Made by a program: the position numbers and the translations under genes. From contig DS999407.1 of NCBI GenBank assembly GCA_000158155.1, forward strand, positions 129,919 through 193,918: a stretch of 64,000 bases of DNA. The letters are read 5' to 3'. This stretch comes from a gamma proteobacterium NOR5-3. GTDB lineage: Bacteria; Pseudomonadota; Gammaproteobacteria; Pseudomonadales; Halieaceae. This document shows positions 17,674 to 26,783 of this stretch, in pieces (position 1 is the first letter of the stretch; each line of letters begins with the position of its first letter). The notes beneath the pieces are model-generated. The model saw only the letters and a program-made list of their open reading frames with translations, had not been told where the DNA came from and ran no database searches.

Positions 17674-18845
17674 ATTAACTCGGCTTCCTCTAATAACTCT
17701 AAAGCAGGCTTTATATTCGGAAGGTAGTGCTGCCATCTGTCAATGGAATCTTGATAGATCGGCTGCCGTACCTGATTCACACTTGCGGTCAGCACGATCG
17801 CATCTTGAGTCCGGTGATCTAGGCATGCTTCATGCCAGGGCAAACCCAGATAGTCGAGAATTGCCCGAGTTTGTTGCGCTGCATTCGTGACCAATTCCTT
17901 GTAATCACTCACAAACACCTGATTACCAAAGTGGTGGCACCAGTGAGCCATAGCGCGCGAATGGTCAATCATTCGTGCGGCTATATCTTCTACTCGATAG
18001 GCCCACTGAATCGAACTGAAGTTGGCCCGCCAGCAAGACAGGACAACGTCGCGCGGATCACGCTTAGCATAGATCACCTTCGCATTCGGAAAAAGCACAT
18101 ATAGCCAGCCAATCAGCGCGTAATTGTCAGGCATCTTGTCTATAAATATGTGACGACGAGAAGACGACAGCGAATGTCGAGCATGGGCCCGCAAGAACTG
18201 TTCATATTGCTGACGATACGCCGTCAATTTTTCGGTAGTGAGTTCGTTTAATGCGGTATGTATCGTCGGGGCCTCTCGATTGCCCTCGAATAGCCATCCG
18301 AAGCTCATGTGCAGATAGTGGCACTCGCCCATACCTGTTATCTGCGGGTGTCTAGCGAGAATTTGCTCAAGCAATGTCGTGCCAGATCGCGGCATACCCA
18401 CGATGAATACAGGCTCAACCCAACTTTCCTTCAATAGGCTATCTTCCCGCGGTGCCGCCCAAGGAAACGTTGCCGTAAGGAGATTCAGCCATTTGCTGTG
18501 ATAACGGTTATCATAGCGCGTCTCGACTGCGGAAGGTTCGGCGAAACGATTGAATGTCTCGTAGAGCTCCGCGGCGGTACCGTAGTCCTTCACTGAATGG
18601 TGGTATTCGGCTAGCGCGTGACTGACGTGACGCCGGGTTGCTCTGGGCATAGATTCGCATCGAAGAGCGTGGCGAAGGCGAGTCAAGTGGGCAAAATGCG
18701 CTCGGCTGCCTTGGATCGAAACTAACAGCGAGATGGCCGCCAAGGAGGCGGGCGCTTTCGTTATTACTTCATGCGCTAGCGTCTCCGCCTCATAGGCTCT
18801 CCCCGCAGTCACTGCGAGTCGCGCTCGGGCGAGCAATGATTCCAA
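17670..18845 (-). CDS. TPR-containing sulfotransferase
   Basis: 391 residues. Residues 1-110 are helical and TPR-like. Then a sulfotransferase fold: 5'-phosphosulfate-binding loop VFIVGMPRSGTTLLEQIL (PRSGTT 152-157) and 3'-phosphate-binding stretch KRDPRDVVLSCW (261-272). The family transfers sulfate from PAPS to hydroxyl groups of proteins, glycans or small molecules. In this operon an attractive, unproven substrate is one of the two IPTL-CTERM surface proteins or their glycans. The start is a TTG at 18845 (an ATT closer to the AGGATAGG ribosome site is possible). The stop overlaps the next gene's start. Confidence 0.85.
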   Translation of the reverse strand: MESLLARARLAVTAGRAYEAETLAHEVITKAPASLAAISLLVSIQGSRAHFAHLTRLRHALRCESMPRATRRHVSHALAEYHHSVKDYGTAAELYETFNRFAEPSAVETRYDNRYHSKWLNLLTATFPWAAPREDSLLKESWVEPVFIVGMPRSGTTLLEQILARHPQITGMGECHYLHMSFGWLFEGNREAPTIHTALNELTTEKLTAYRQQYEQFLRAHARHSLSSSRRHIFIDKMPDNYALIGWLYVLFPNAKVIYAKRDPRDVVLSCWRANFSSIQWAYRVEDIAARMIDHSRAMAHWCHHFGNQVFVSDYKELVTNAAQQTRAILDYLGLPWHEACLDHRTQDAIVLTASVNQVRQPIYQDSIDRWQHYLPNIKPALELLEEAELI

Positions 18846-18875
18846 TGATCGACCCGTCGTTTGAATTTGCCTATC

Positions 18876-19895
18876 CTAGTATTTAATAGCATTGCAGGTA
18901 TCGTTTCTCCGCACGTAGTACGCGACTCTTACCTCATCCCAAGCAGCATGGTTCAGATCCGCTTCTCGAAGGTACTCGAATGCTCCGTCCAGATCGCCTA
19001 GCGCGACAAATAACTTGGCAGAATAACGCCGTGCCGAGTCTTCACTGGCGTCACAAACCTGCGACATTTGTGCAATCCAGTTGGCCGCCAGGTCGTAAGA
19101 TTGATCATCTAGGCATAGTTGAATTATTCGACTCAGTAGCTCCTGAGACTCGCCCATAATGTTTACCGCATCGGCAAGAACACCCATGGCATCATCTGTT
19201 CGATCGCGCTGCCAAAGCACGTCTACCAGCGCGAGTCGATGACTAAGCTGCTGTGGTTCTTGCACGATACGCCATTCAAGGAGTATCTGCGCCTCAAAAT
19301 AGAACCCGTGAGCAAGAAGAGATTCCAAGACTACATCGCGCTGCTCTCTGATACGCGTAGCCACCGATGCCACGATGTCGGTCAATTCGTGGCACCGCTG
19401 GCCCAATATCGCAACTCTGGACAGCACAAGGAGACGCCTTGCTGGCTGCTCTGCTAGTGCATCGTTTACCAGCAAGACCGCTCGCTTCAGATCCTGCTCG
19501 GACCTGAGTTGCAATAAAACATCAATGAGTAGCTCGCTCTGCTCTTGATTGAGCCCCATCATCGATTCGCCATCCCATGCATCTAACAGATGCTGGGCTC
19601 TAGCATACTGTCCTTGAGCAAGATACAGGCGGCTCAACTCCGTCACCAGATCGCTGCTCCAATAGCGGGTGTCGATCAGTTCTTCAAATAATCGGATTGC
19701 TGCTGAGAAACGACCGATGTATGCGAAGGCAACTCCACGAACGTAGCGCTCTTCTGGCAAACCAGATTCTCTCGGGGAAAGACTATCCAGTTCCGCGCAA
19801 ACCTCCACGGCGCCACCAGCACGTATCCGCGCCAAGCGCTCTGCTCTCTTGACCCAGCGCACGCCGCAAGGACCACTCTCGTTCTGTGTCGTCAA
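18876..19895 (-). CDS. TPR-repeat protein
   Basis: 339 residues, almost wholly alpha-helical with repeated helix pairs typical of tetratricopeptide repeats: GVAFAYIGRFSAAIRLFEEL, LSRLYLAQGQYARAQHLLDA, YFEAQILLEWRIVQEPQQ and AKLFVALGDLDGAFEYLREA. No signal peptide, so cytoplasmic; probably a scaffold for the neighbouring sulfotransferase, whose own N-terminus is TPR-like. Five bases downstream of the SDR gene and 30 upstream of the sulfotransferase gene, hence the same transcript. Confidence 0.75.
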   Translation of the reverse strand: MTTQNESGPCGVRWVKRAERLARIRAGGAVEVCAELDSLSPRESGLPEERYVRGVAFAYIGRFSAAIRLFEELIDTRYWSSDLVTELSRLYLAQGQYARAQHLLDAWDGESMMGLNQEQSELLIDVLLQLRSEQDLKRAVLLVNDALAEQPARRLLVLSRVAILGQRCHELTDIVASVATRIREQRDVVLESLLAHGFYFEAQILLEWRIVQEPQQLSHRLALVDVLWQRDRTDDAMGVLADAVNIMGESQELLSRIIQLCLDDQSYDLAANWIAQMSQVCDASEDSARRYSAKLFVALGDLDGAFEYLREADLNHAAWDEVRVAYYVRRNDTCNAIKY

Positions 19896-19900
19896 AGTAA

Positions 19901-20878
19901 CTATGAGGTAACCCTATTGACCTGCTGTTGCTGTGCGAGAAAATAGTCGACCATCGCATCGACCCCGACGTCGTAGGGCGTCACCCGGAAATCCGGATAG
20001 CGACGGGAGAAGCGCTGCCAATCCAGGACATAGTCCTGCTCAAACTGAAAACCCATCTCACTGACTTCACGGATAGTGCGACTCACCCGTGCCAGTAGCC
20101 GCGTCATGCGCGGCGACACGTACGATATGGCAAAATCCCGCTTAAGTGTCTGACGGAAATAGTCGCCCATGTCCTCTACCGTTACCGGATCACCCACGGG
20201 CAAATGCCACGCCTCCCCGTAGGCTTGCGGGTCCAACCCCAGTTCTACAAGGGCGCGTCCGCAATCGCGCGTATAAGCCCATGTATGTACCGGCCCGTTT
20301 GGCATCAAGGTCTGCGGCGGCTTGCCCGCCAACAGGTGCTCTAAAAACCGGATATAAAAAGGCGAGTTCACTGCGCCCGGACCATAAAAGTCTGCGGAAC
20401 GCCCGATAACCGCGGGCACGCGCCCTTGCCGGTGAGCGGCTAACGCCTGGTCGACGATCTCCTTGCGCACGCGCCCTTTGCGGGTCGTAGGCTGCTGCAA
20501 ATGGTCTTCAGTAATCGGTTGGCCCAGCGGTGGAGGCCCGTAAAGGTAGATATTATCGAAGAACACGAGCCGGGCGCCGACCGCTTTGCAGCCCGACAGT
20601 ACCGCTCGCAAGATCGCCGGCCAATCGCGTTCCCATACAGCGGCGCTGTAAGGAAGACCAATACACAGGTAAACATGGGTTGCGCCGGTCAAGTAGGGTA
20701 GAAGCGCCGCCGGATTGCGTGCATCGGCCTGCGCATGCCCGATCGCAAGGACGTCAAGACCGCGAGCGACCAGCGCATCCTGTGTGGCCCGGGCAATAGC
20801 TCCACCGGCCCCGAGTACCACCTGTTTTCCCGCAGGGGCGCGCTGCTCCGGCAGCGTAGGCAGGTCCGCCTCTCTCAT
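19901..20878 (-). CDS. NAD-dependent epimerase/dehydratase-like SDR
   Basis: 325 residues from ATG 20878, which overlaps the stop of the giant gene (CGATGA); the upstream Met is inside that gene and less likely. N-terminal nucleotide-binding motif VVLGAGGAIA, then a Rossmann fold with FFDNIYLYGPP; Tyr and a following Lys-rich stretch occupy the extended-SDR active-site region. The end domain resembles sugar-nucleotide epimerases (GRSADFYGPG, WAYTRDCGRAL, HLPVGDPVTVEDM). The substrate is probably a nucleotide sugar or other alcohol; the role in the operon is unknown, perhaps making a sugar for decoration. Confidence 0.75.
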   Translation of the reverse strand: MREADLPTLPEQRAPAGKQVVLGAGGAIARATQDALVARGLDVLAIGHAQADARNPAALLPYLTGATHVYLCIGLPYSAAVWERDWPAILRAVLSGCKAVGARLVFFDNIYLYGPPPLGQPITEDHLQQPTTRKGRVRKEIVDQALAAHRQGRVPAVIGRSADFYGPGAVNSPFYIRFLEHLLAGKPPQTLMPNGPVHTWAYTRDCGRALVELGLDPQAYGEAWHLPVGDPVTVEDMGDYFRQTLKRDFAISYVSPRMTRLLARVSRTIREVSEMGFQFEQDYVLDWQRFSRRYPDFRVTPYDVGVDAMVDYFLAQQQQVNRVTS

Positions 20879-23800
20879 CGAGCGGCCCGCTGCCGATACG
20901 CGCCCATCCACAGCATCAGGCCCGACAATAGCACCAGCGCCCAGGGACCCAGCGTGGGGATACCCATCGCGCCCCCCGGGGGTCCCACAGGAGACTCACG
21001 GCGGTTGCTGTCCTCCGCCTCTACTGCCGTTGTCGGATCATTCGGGTCCAGTGCCCGCACCACGTTCACCAGGGGATCGGTCGTCAAGTCCGCCGCATAG
21101 CGCACCGGTACCGTCAGCGTCAGCACACCACCACTGACCACACCGCCTGCCGGTATCTGGTTACCGTCAATCTGGAACCGCGTGTCGCCCGGCGCGCCCT
21201 CGCTCAGTGTGCCGCACACCGCGCCGCCACTGGCCGCGCACAGCACCGCACTGTCCAGCGTCAGACCCGCCGGCAAGTCATCAATCACGCTGACACTCTG
21301 CGCATCTGACGGCCCCGCATTGGTGACCTCGATGGTGTAGGTACTCGTACCGCCCGGGGTATACGTGTCCACCCCATCGTCCTTACTCGCCAGCAGGTCA
21401 ATCACACTCGCCCGCAGGTTGATGTCCGAGGCCTGTGCGCCGTCCGGATCACCCGGGTCCGTCACCGTCACCGTGTTCACCAGCGAGGCCGCCACCAGGC
21501 TCGGCGCAAACGCCACCGGCACGCTCAGCGTCAGCGTGTTACCCGCCCCCGCCGCAATCGTGCTCCCCGTCAGCGTGAACGTCACATCGCCCAGCCCGCC
21601 CGTACTCGCCGACCCGCAGGTCGCCGTCCCGGCGGCCGTACATGTCACCGGCCCCGTCAGGGTCGTCCCTGCCGGCAAGGGATCCGTCACCGTCACATCC
21701 AGCGCGTCACTCGGACCCGCATTCGACACCACCATCTCGTAAATCGCCACCCCACCCGGTAGGTAGGTCAGGCTACCGTCATCCTTGGTCACCGACAGGT
21801 CCGTCACCGCATCGCGATTGTTTCCGTCGCTGCCGTTGGCCCCATCCGGATCATCCGGGTCCGTGGCGAAGGCCGTATTGACCAAGGGGTCCGTGGTCAG
21901 ATTGGCCGCAAACGCCACCGGCACGCTCAACACCAGCGCATTGCCCGCACCGGCGGCAATCGTGCTGTTGTTCAGGGTAAAAGCCGTATCACCCGCTGTG
22001 CCGGTGCTGGCAGACCCGCAGGTCGCCGTCCCGGTCACCGTGCACGTCACCGGCCCCGTCAGGGTCACGCCCGTCGGCAGGGCGTCCGTCACATCCACAT
22101 CCCCCGCATTCGTCGGGCCCTGGTTGGTGACGGTCACCACATACGTCGCCGTACCGCCCGGGGTATAGGTCGGACTGCCGTCGTCCTTGTCCACCACCAG
22201 GCCCACCAGCGACTCCCGGTTATTGGTATCGCTGCCATTCTTGGGACCGCCCGTATCCGCCGGGTCCGTGGCCGTGGCCGTATTGACCAAGGGGTCCGTG
22301 GTCAGACTGGCCGCAAAGGCCACCGGTACGCTCAGCACCAACGCATTGCCCGCACCGGCGGCAATCGTGCTGTTGTTCAGGGTAAAGCCCGTATCACCCG
22401 CTGTGCCGGCGCTGGCAGACCCGCAGGTCGCCGTCCCGGTTACCGTACACGTCACCGGCCCCGTCAGGGTCACGCCGGTCGGCAGGCTGTCTGTCACGTC
22501 CACATCGCCCGCATCCGACGGCCCGGCATTGGTGACCGTCACCACGTAGGTCGCGGTACCACCCGGGGTGTACGTGGTACTCCCATCGTCCTTGGTGACC
22601 GCCAGGTTGCTCCGGGCCGTCACCGGCGCCGTGTCATTGTCCTGGGCCGTCACATCGTAGGGCGTGCTATCAGGCCGGCGCAGCCCGGTGGCCCCGGTGA
22701 CCACGGCCGTGTTATCAATCGGGTCCGGGTTGGTGCCTGCCGACACGTAGTCCGAATCCACGGTAAAACTCAGCACCAGGTCCGATGACACGTCGCTCCC
22801 ATCGGCGCTGCCCGACACGTTGAGCCCCGGGGCATAGCGGCAGGTGAGCGTGTTCCCCGGGCTCAGCGGACCGGGGCTGCAATCAATCCAGCCGGTGCCC
22901 ACCCCGCCTGTGTAAGTCAGGCCCGGCGGGACCACATCGGAGATCACCGCCGGATCCAGGGGCAGCGTCCCCGTATTCGTCGCCTGCAGCGTGAACTGCA
23001 GCGTCTCGCCCGCCACGACCGCATCAGGATCACCGGGGCTGCTGTAGAGCTTGCTCACGGCAATCTCGGCCAGCGCCTGCCCGGCCACGTTATTGGGGAT
23101 GGTGCTGTTGGGGGTACCCCCGGTAGGCACTCCATCCGCCACCACCGGGTCGGTCTCGAAGCATTCCTGCACCACGCCGTTGAGCCGGTCCGTCCCATCC
23201 TGCGTGCCGTCATCGTCCACTGCCATCCACACGCTGGTGACCGTGGGCACATCGGGACTGTTCCACACCACCGGGCCCACGTCCTGAAATGCCCCCGGGG
23301 CCAAATCGGTGGTGGTCTGCACCGTACCGATCAGGGTGCCGCCGGCCAGCGGGTCGCCGGCGTAAAAGCTCACGTCCACGCCCGCTAGCACGGTCCTGCC
23401 CCCGGCGTTGCCGATGCGGCCGGTGACCGTTAACTGCGTCGGACCGGTCACGGTGGCGCGCAGCACAGAGGCGGTCAGGTCCGCCGCCAGGGGGCGACCA
23501 TCGCCGATATCCGGCAGATTGGAGCGGAAGGTGTTGTGGTCCAGCCAGCTCTGGGTATAGGTGGTCGGCACGGTGCCATCGTTATCGATGTGGTTGATCG
23601 AATACGCGTGCTGGTTCCACAGGTTGCGGGTGTTGACCCAGTCTTCGGTGCCGTCATCGGTGGGGTCGCGTAGGATGTATAGACCGCCTCCGCCCAAACA
23701 ATTAGGCCCAAGACCAGTGCAAACTCCAGTGCGAAAAGTGGTCTCACTTATCGCGACGATTTCGGCACTGCCATCATTATCTGTGTCAACGATGATCGGA

Positions 23801-25572
23801 TTTCCGACTGCAGTCCCGTTAGGAATAACTCCAATCCTATCCTCGATAACGCAAAGCCGATCGGCCGTCAGAGGACAGAAAGCGTTGTCAGTAGCCGGTG
23901 GAGAGACGCACGCCGGATTGTCAGGGACACCAAGTACCTTTGTTGATATTTCATCGGAATACACGATTTCACCAATGCCATCGCCGTTGAAATCAAATAC
24001 TGAAACTGAGGTATTAGCGGAATCATCCTGGGTCGGATAACAATATTTGTCTTCCAGAGTATTGGGAAAGGATCCTGAAGGATCATCCGTAAATGCAAAG
24101 ACTTTAATAGCTTGGGCGCCAGCAACAATTACCTCCGGACGCCCAAATAAAGAAGGAAAAGCCGGATCATCATAAACATTAGCAATAGAAGGGGGGCCAG
24201 TATTTGCCCCCAAGTTAACCGTGACTCCCGTACCAGTATTCGTTGCCACCGACGCACGTTGTGCCATTCCCGGGCCTGGCTGCAGGACATGAAGCAATGC
24301 GCTTTGGCCTCCTACTGCCGATGAGGACAGTATAACCTCCGGAGTGCCGTCCAGATCGAGGTCAGCGATTGTGCTCCCACCGTCCCCAACAGCAGTATTA
24401 TCCCAAAGCAGAGTGCCATCTTCCGCATACACTGAAGGGCCGCCAACAACTTCGATAAAGCCATCGTCATTCAGGTCCGCAGGTACCGAAAGAGTGCCGT
24501 ATGATAATCTCCCCCTACCACTGGTTCCCGTCCATCTGAGCGTGCCATCTGCATTGAAGGCCTGCCTCCCCATGACAATTTCGGGAACACCATCGGCATC
24601 AAGATCTGTTAAAGATACAGCGACAGGGTCATAAATTGGACCTTCCCGACCCTGAATCGTCGCTACTAGAGATCCATCCTCGGCATTGAGAATTTCACGT
24701 GAGGTAACCAATTCCAAGCCGGGATCTGCATCAAGATTGCCAATCGCCAGTGATGAAGCGATCCCAGGTCGTGCGCCCGTCGAGCGAACCCATATTTGGC
24801 TGCAGTCCTCACCATTAATTGCAGTTATATTACCCGCTTGCGAAAAAGTTGGAATGCTCCCTGCGTAATCGATCACAAATATAGTGGAGTAGTCTTCGCC
24901 AGGGAGGGGTGCCACCACAGGAGTAGAAATAATACCAGTGAGCGAACCGCTGGCACCTTGCCACTGACACTGCACCTCCAGCCCATCGATCGCGGCCGGC
25001 CGGCGACACGCCTGCCCGCTGTCGATCAGGTTGTTGGTCTCGTCAACCTCCGGTACCACCGCACCGGTATCGTCCTCGATCGAGCCTACCACCACCTCCG
25101 CATACACCAGATCGTTGCGAAAATCCGCCGGCTGCAGACCCGATGTCGGAAACGCCAAGGGGATCGTGATCTCGTCCGGCGGCGCCGCCGAACCCCGGGG
25201 ACCCAGGCCCGCCGGCAGCGACACCGTCTGGCCGTAGTCCGTCTCGCTCGGGTCATACGCACCATTGCCATCAGCGTCGTACCACACCCGCAGCTGAAAA
25301 CTCGAGCCCGCCGGCAGCCCCGCGCCAAAATCCAGATTGACCACCGTCGCCGAGAACGTGGCGTCCGTGGCAAAGCTGCCGTTGAACAGGTTGACCGTAC
25401 TGTGGTCCGGCAGGGTACTGGTCGTGACGGTTAAATCCACCGCCTGCGCCGGGCCGGCCCACAGGGCCAGTGCAACCAGACATCCGCTGAGGATGCGCCC
25501 CGCACGGCGCGCGCGAGGGCGGCGATGCCGTCGTGCAACGTCGGGTGTTGCGTTGTGCGTTTGCGTGATCAT
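20875..25572 (-). CDS. Giant DUF11/FG-GAP repeat surface protein with IPTL-CTERM tail
   Basis: 1565 residues. Signal peptide 1-44 (after an Arg-rich start, LSGCLVALALWAGPAQA). Residues about 45-190: CARDB-like beta domain. About 200-620: FG-GAP/VCBS-type calcium-binding propeller repeats (DLDADGVPEIVMG, DLDLDGTPEVILSS, DFNGDGIGEIVYSD). About 690-880: further CARDB-like domain. About 890-1510: five DUF11 repeats, four beginning with KDDG. The C-terminus has IPTLGPWALVLLSG, a hydrophobic helix and RQRAAR: the IPTL-CTERM sorting signal. Likely a cell-surface or matrix adhesin-like protein. The central part (about 23690-24960) is visibly more AT-rich than the rest. First gene of a five-gene operon; a G20 run lies nine bases before its ATG. 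Confidence 0.88.
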   Translation of the reverse strand: MITQTHNATPDVARRHRRPRARRAGRILSGCLVALALWAGPAQAVDLTVTTSTLPDHSTVNLFNGSFATDATFSATVVNLDFGAGLPAGSSFQLRVWYDADGNGAYDPSETDYGQTVSLPAGLGPRGSAAPPDEITIPLAFPTSGLQPADFRNDLVYAEVVVGSIEDDTGAVVPEVDETNNLIDSGQACRRPAAIDGLEVQCQWQGASGSLTGIISTPVVAPLPGEDYSTIFVIDYAGSIPTFSQAGNITAINGEDCSQIWVRSTGARPGIASSLAIGNLDADPGLELVTSREILNAEDGSLVATIQGREGPIYDPVAVSLTDLDADGVPEIVMGRQAFNADGTLRWTGTSGRGRLSYGTLSVPADLNDDGFIEVVGGPSVYAEDGTLLWDNTAVGDGGSTIADLDLDGTPEVILSSSAVGGQSALLHVLQPGPGMAQRASVATNTGTGVTVNLGANTGPPSIANVYDDPAFPSLFGRPEVIVAGAQAIKVFAFTDDPSGSFPNTLEDKYCYPTQDDSANTSVSVFDFNGDGIGEIVYSDEISTKVLGVPDNPACVSPPATDNAFCPLTADRLCVIEDRIGVIPNGTAVGNPIIVDTDNDGSAEIVAISETTFRTGVCTGLGPNCLGGGGLYILRDPTDDGTEDWVNTRNLWNQHAYSINHIDNDGTVPTTYTQSWLDHNTFRSNLPDIGDGRPLAADLTASVLRATVTGPTQLTVTGRIGNAGGRTVLAGVDVSFYAGDPLAGGTLIGTVQTTTDLAPGAFQDVGPVVWNSPDVPTVTSVWMAVDDDGTQDGTDRLNGVVQECFETDPVVADGVPTGGTPNSTIPNNVAGQALAEIAVSKLYSSPGDPDAVVAGETLQFTLQATNTGTLPLDPAVISDVVPPGLTYTGGVGTGWIDCSPGPLSPGNTLTCRYAPGLNVSGSADGSDVSSDLVLSFTVDSDYVSAGTNPDPIDNTAVVTGATGLRRPDSTPYDVTAQDNDTAPVTARSNLAVTKDDGSTTYTPGGTATYVVTVTNAGPSDAGDVDVTDSLPTGVTLTGPVTCTVTGTATCGSASAGTAGDTGFTLNNSTIAAGAGNALVLSVPVAFAASLTTDPLVNTATATDPADTGGPKNGSDTNNRESLVGLVVDKDDGSPTYTPGGTATYVVTVTNQGPTNAGDVDVTDALPTGVTLTGPVTCTVTGTATCGSASTGTAGDTAFTLNNSTIAAGAGNALVLSVPVAFAANLTTDPLVNTAFATDPDDPDGANGSDGNNRDAVTDLSVTKDDGSLTYLPGGVAIYEMVVSNAGPSDALDVTVTDPLPAGTTLTGPVTCTAAGTATCGSASTGGLGDVTFTLTGSTIAAGAGNTLTLSVPVAFAPSLVAASLVNTVTVTDPGDPDGAQASDINLRASVIDLLASKDDGVDTYTPGGTSTYTIEVTNAGPSDAQSVSVIDDLPAGLTLDSAVLCAASGGAVCGTLSEGAPGDTRFQIDGNQIPAGGVVSGGVLTLTVPVRYAADLTTDPLVNVVRALDPNDPTTAVEAEDSNRRESPVGPPGGAMGIPTLGPWALVLLSGLMLWMGAYRQRAAR
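21380..22620 (-). repeat. Tandem DUF11 repeats in the giant gene
   Basis: Tandem units of about 400 bases each, starting at KDDGS(T/P/L)TY...PGG. Units two and three (about 22200-22600 and 21800-22200) are nearly identical in DNA; for example both contain a stretch encoding GPVTCTVTGTATCGSAS followed by FTLNNSTIAAGAGNALVLSV. Such identity allows unit gain or loss by recombination. Confidence 0.85.
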
Positions 25573-25581
25573 TAACTATAT

Positions 25582-25601
25582 CCCCCCCCCCCCCCCCCCC
25601 C
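25582..25601 (-). repeat. Homopolymer of 20 G upstream of giant gene
   Basis: Twenty consecutive C on the plus strand, G on the coding strand, ending nine bases before the ATG of the 1565-residue surface protein. It takes the place of a normal ribosome-binding site and may also lie in the promoter spacer. Homopolymers this long mutate in length by slippage; in other bacteria such tracts give phase variation of surface structures. The length may differ between cells or be a read artefact. Confidence 0.8.
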
Positions 25602-25807
25602 GGCCAAGGCGGTCACCGGGGTATAGGGTACTGTGACTGTTGTTATCAGTGTGAAGCACCGCCAGCCCTATGTCCTTGTATAAACTGGCTAGGCAATCTG
25701 GATTCTTACGTATTTTGTGCACAATGTCACAATGAGGGACGCCCTGAGGGGGCCCGGATCGGCGAACACCGCGTCGGGATGCACTACGGCGGCGTATCCG
25801 TGCGACC

Positions 25808-26542
25808 TTACTCGCTCGCCCCGCGGCGCCACGCGAGGAGGTCCGACGGCGTCATGCCATACACCGCACTGATGTGGCGCGAGAGGTGCGCGGCATCCGA
25901 ATAACCCGCCGCCCTCGCGACCGCGCCCGGCGATTGGCCATCCAGCAGTAACACGCTGGCCACCAGCGCACGCCGCCACATGAAATAGTGACGCCACGGC
26001 ACGCCCATCGCGGCGGAAAATACATGCAAAAAGCGGCTTTGGGACAGGGAGACCTGCGACAGGGCGGCCTCGAGCGTGACCTCGCCCCATCGCCCCTGCC
26101 TTTCCATAGCATCCATCCAGTGGAGCACCGTACGCACACGGTCCTCCGCAGGCTCGGTAAAGTCACGACCCACGACCGCGTAAAACAGGGCTTTGGCGCT
26201 TGCCGGGTCACCGTCCCATCGCGAATGGGACACGACCGAGGCGTCCAGGTCCAGAGCGAAGCGCGGATGGGGCAGGCCGGACAGGTACGCCGGATCCACC
26301 AGGGCCATCATGCCATGATCCAGTGCCAGTCGGTGCACGACCCCGCTATTGATCACCACGCAGGGACCGGACAGGGTCGCATCGGCGACCTGCGCGGTCA
26401 CCCGATGGCCCGGTGCCGCCCACACGACCTCCAGCGCGTGATGCGTATTCGTGCGCCCCGACATCGGGCGCCCGCCTATCAGCAGGTGGCTACCCAGGCG
26501 TTGCACCGTGTACGCCTCAAACTGCCAGGTGCGCTCAATCAC
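25808..26542 (-). CDS. AraC-family transcriptional regulator
   Basis: 244 residues. N-terminal cupin-like sensor (HHALEVVWAAPGHRV...) and a C-terminal pair of helix-turn-helices: VTLEAALSQVSLSQSRFLHV with FSAAMGVPWRHYFMWRRAL, and GAVARAAGYSDAAHLSRHIS with VYGMTPSDLLAWRRG. It is directly upstream of, and on the same strand as, the surface-protein operon, 235 bases away, so it is a natural candidate to control it; this is inferred only from position. Confidence 0.85.
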   Translation of the reverse strand: MIERTWQFEAYTVQRLGSHLLIGGRPMSGRTNTHHALEVVWAAPGHRVTAQVADATLSGPCVVINSGVVHRLALDHGMMALVDPAYLSGLPHPRFALDLDASVVSHSRWDGDPASAKALFYAVVGRDFTEPAEDRVRTVLHWMDAMERQGRWGEVTLEAALSQVSLSQSRFLHVFSAAMGVPWRHYFMWRRALVASVLLLDGQSPGAVARAAGYSDAAHLSRHISAVYGMTPSDLLAWRRGASE

Positions 26543-26783
26543 AGAAGACTCCCGATACGGTTGGGCAAGATCATCCCGAGGGGTGGGGGGCGCAATCTAC
26601 TCACTTTGCCCGCCCAAAGGTTGAAGAAACACGCTGACTACGCTGCGCGGCGGTATGACGTAGCCTAATTATTCAACGCGTCGACGTCTAAAGTAGGATA
26701 CCTTCCTGAGCATAGGGCGGGTCCGGCTACCGTCTCGCAGCACTTAACACCGTCGCACAGCGACGACCACAGGAGCGATCGGC

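Noticed and set aside
21380-22620. Long GC-rich repeats as a possible non-coding array
   Set aside because: They are in frame and encode DUF11 domains of one protein.
24796-25434. Long plus-strand open frame opposite the giant gene
   Set aside because: Antisense to a clearly coding, domain-bearing frame in GC-rich DNA; no recognisable domain, a shadow.
25988-26668. 226-codon plus-strand frame opposite the AraC gene
   Set aside because: Its composition follows from the antisense of the AraC gene; no domain recognised.
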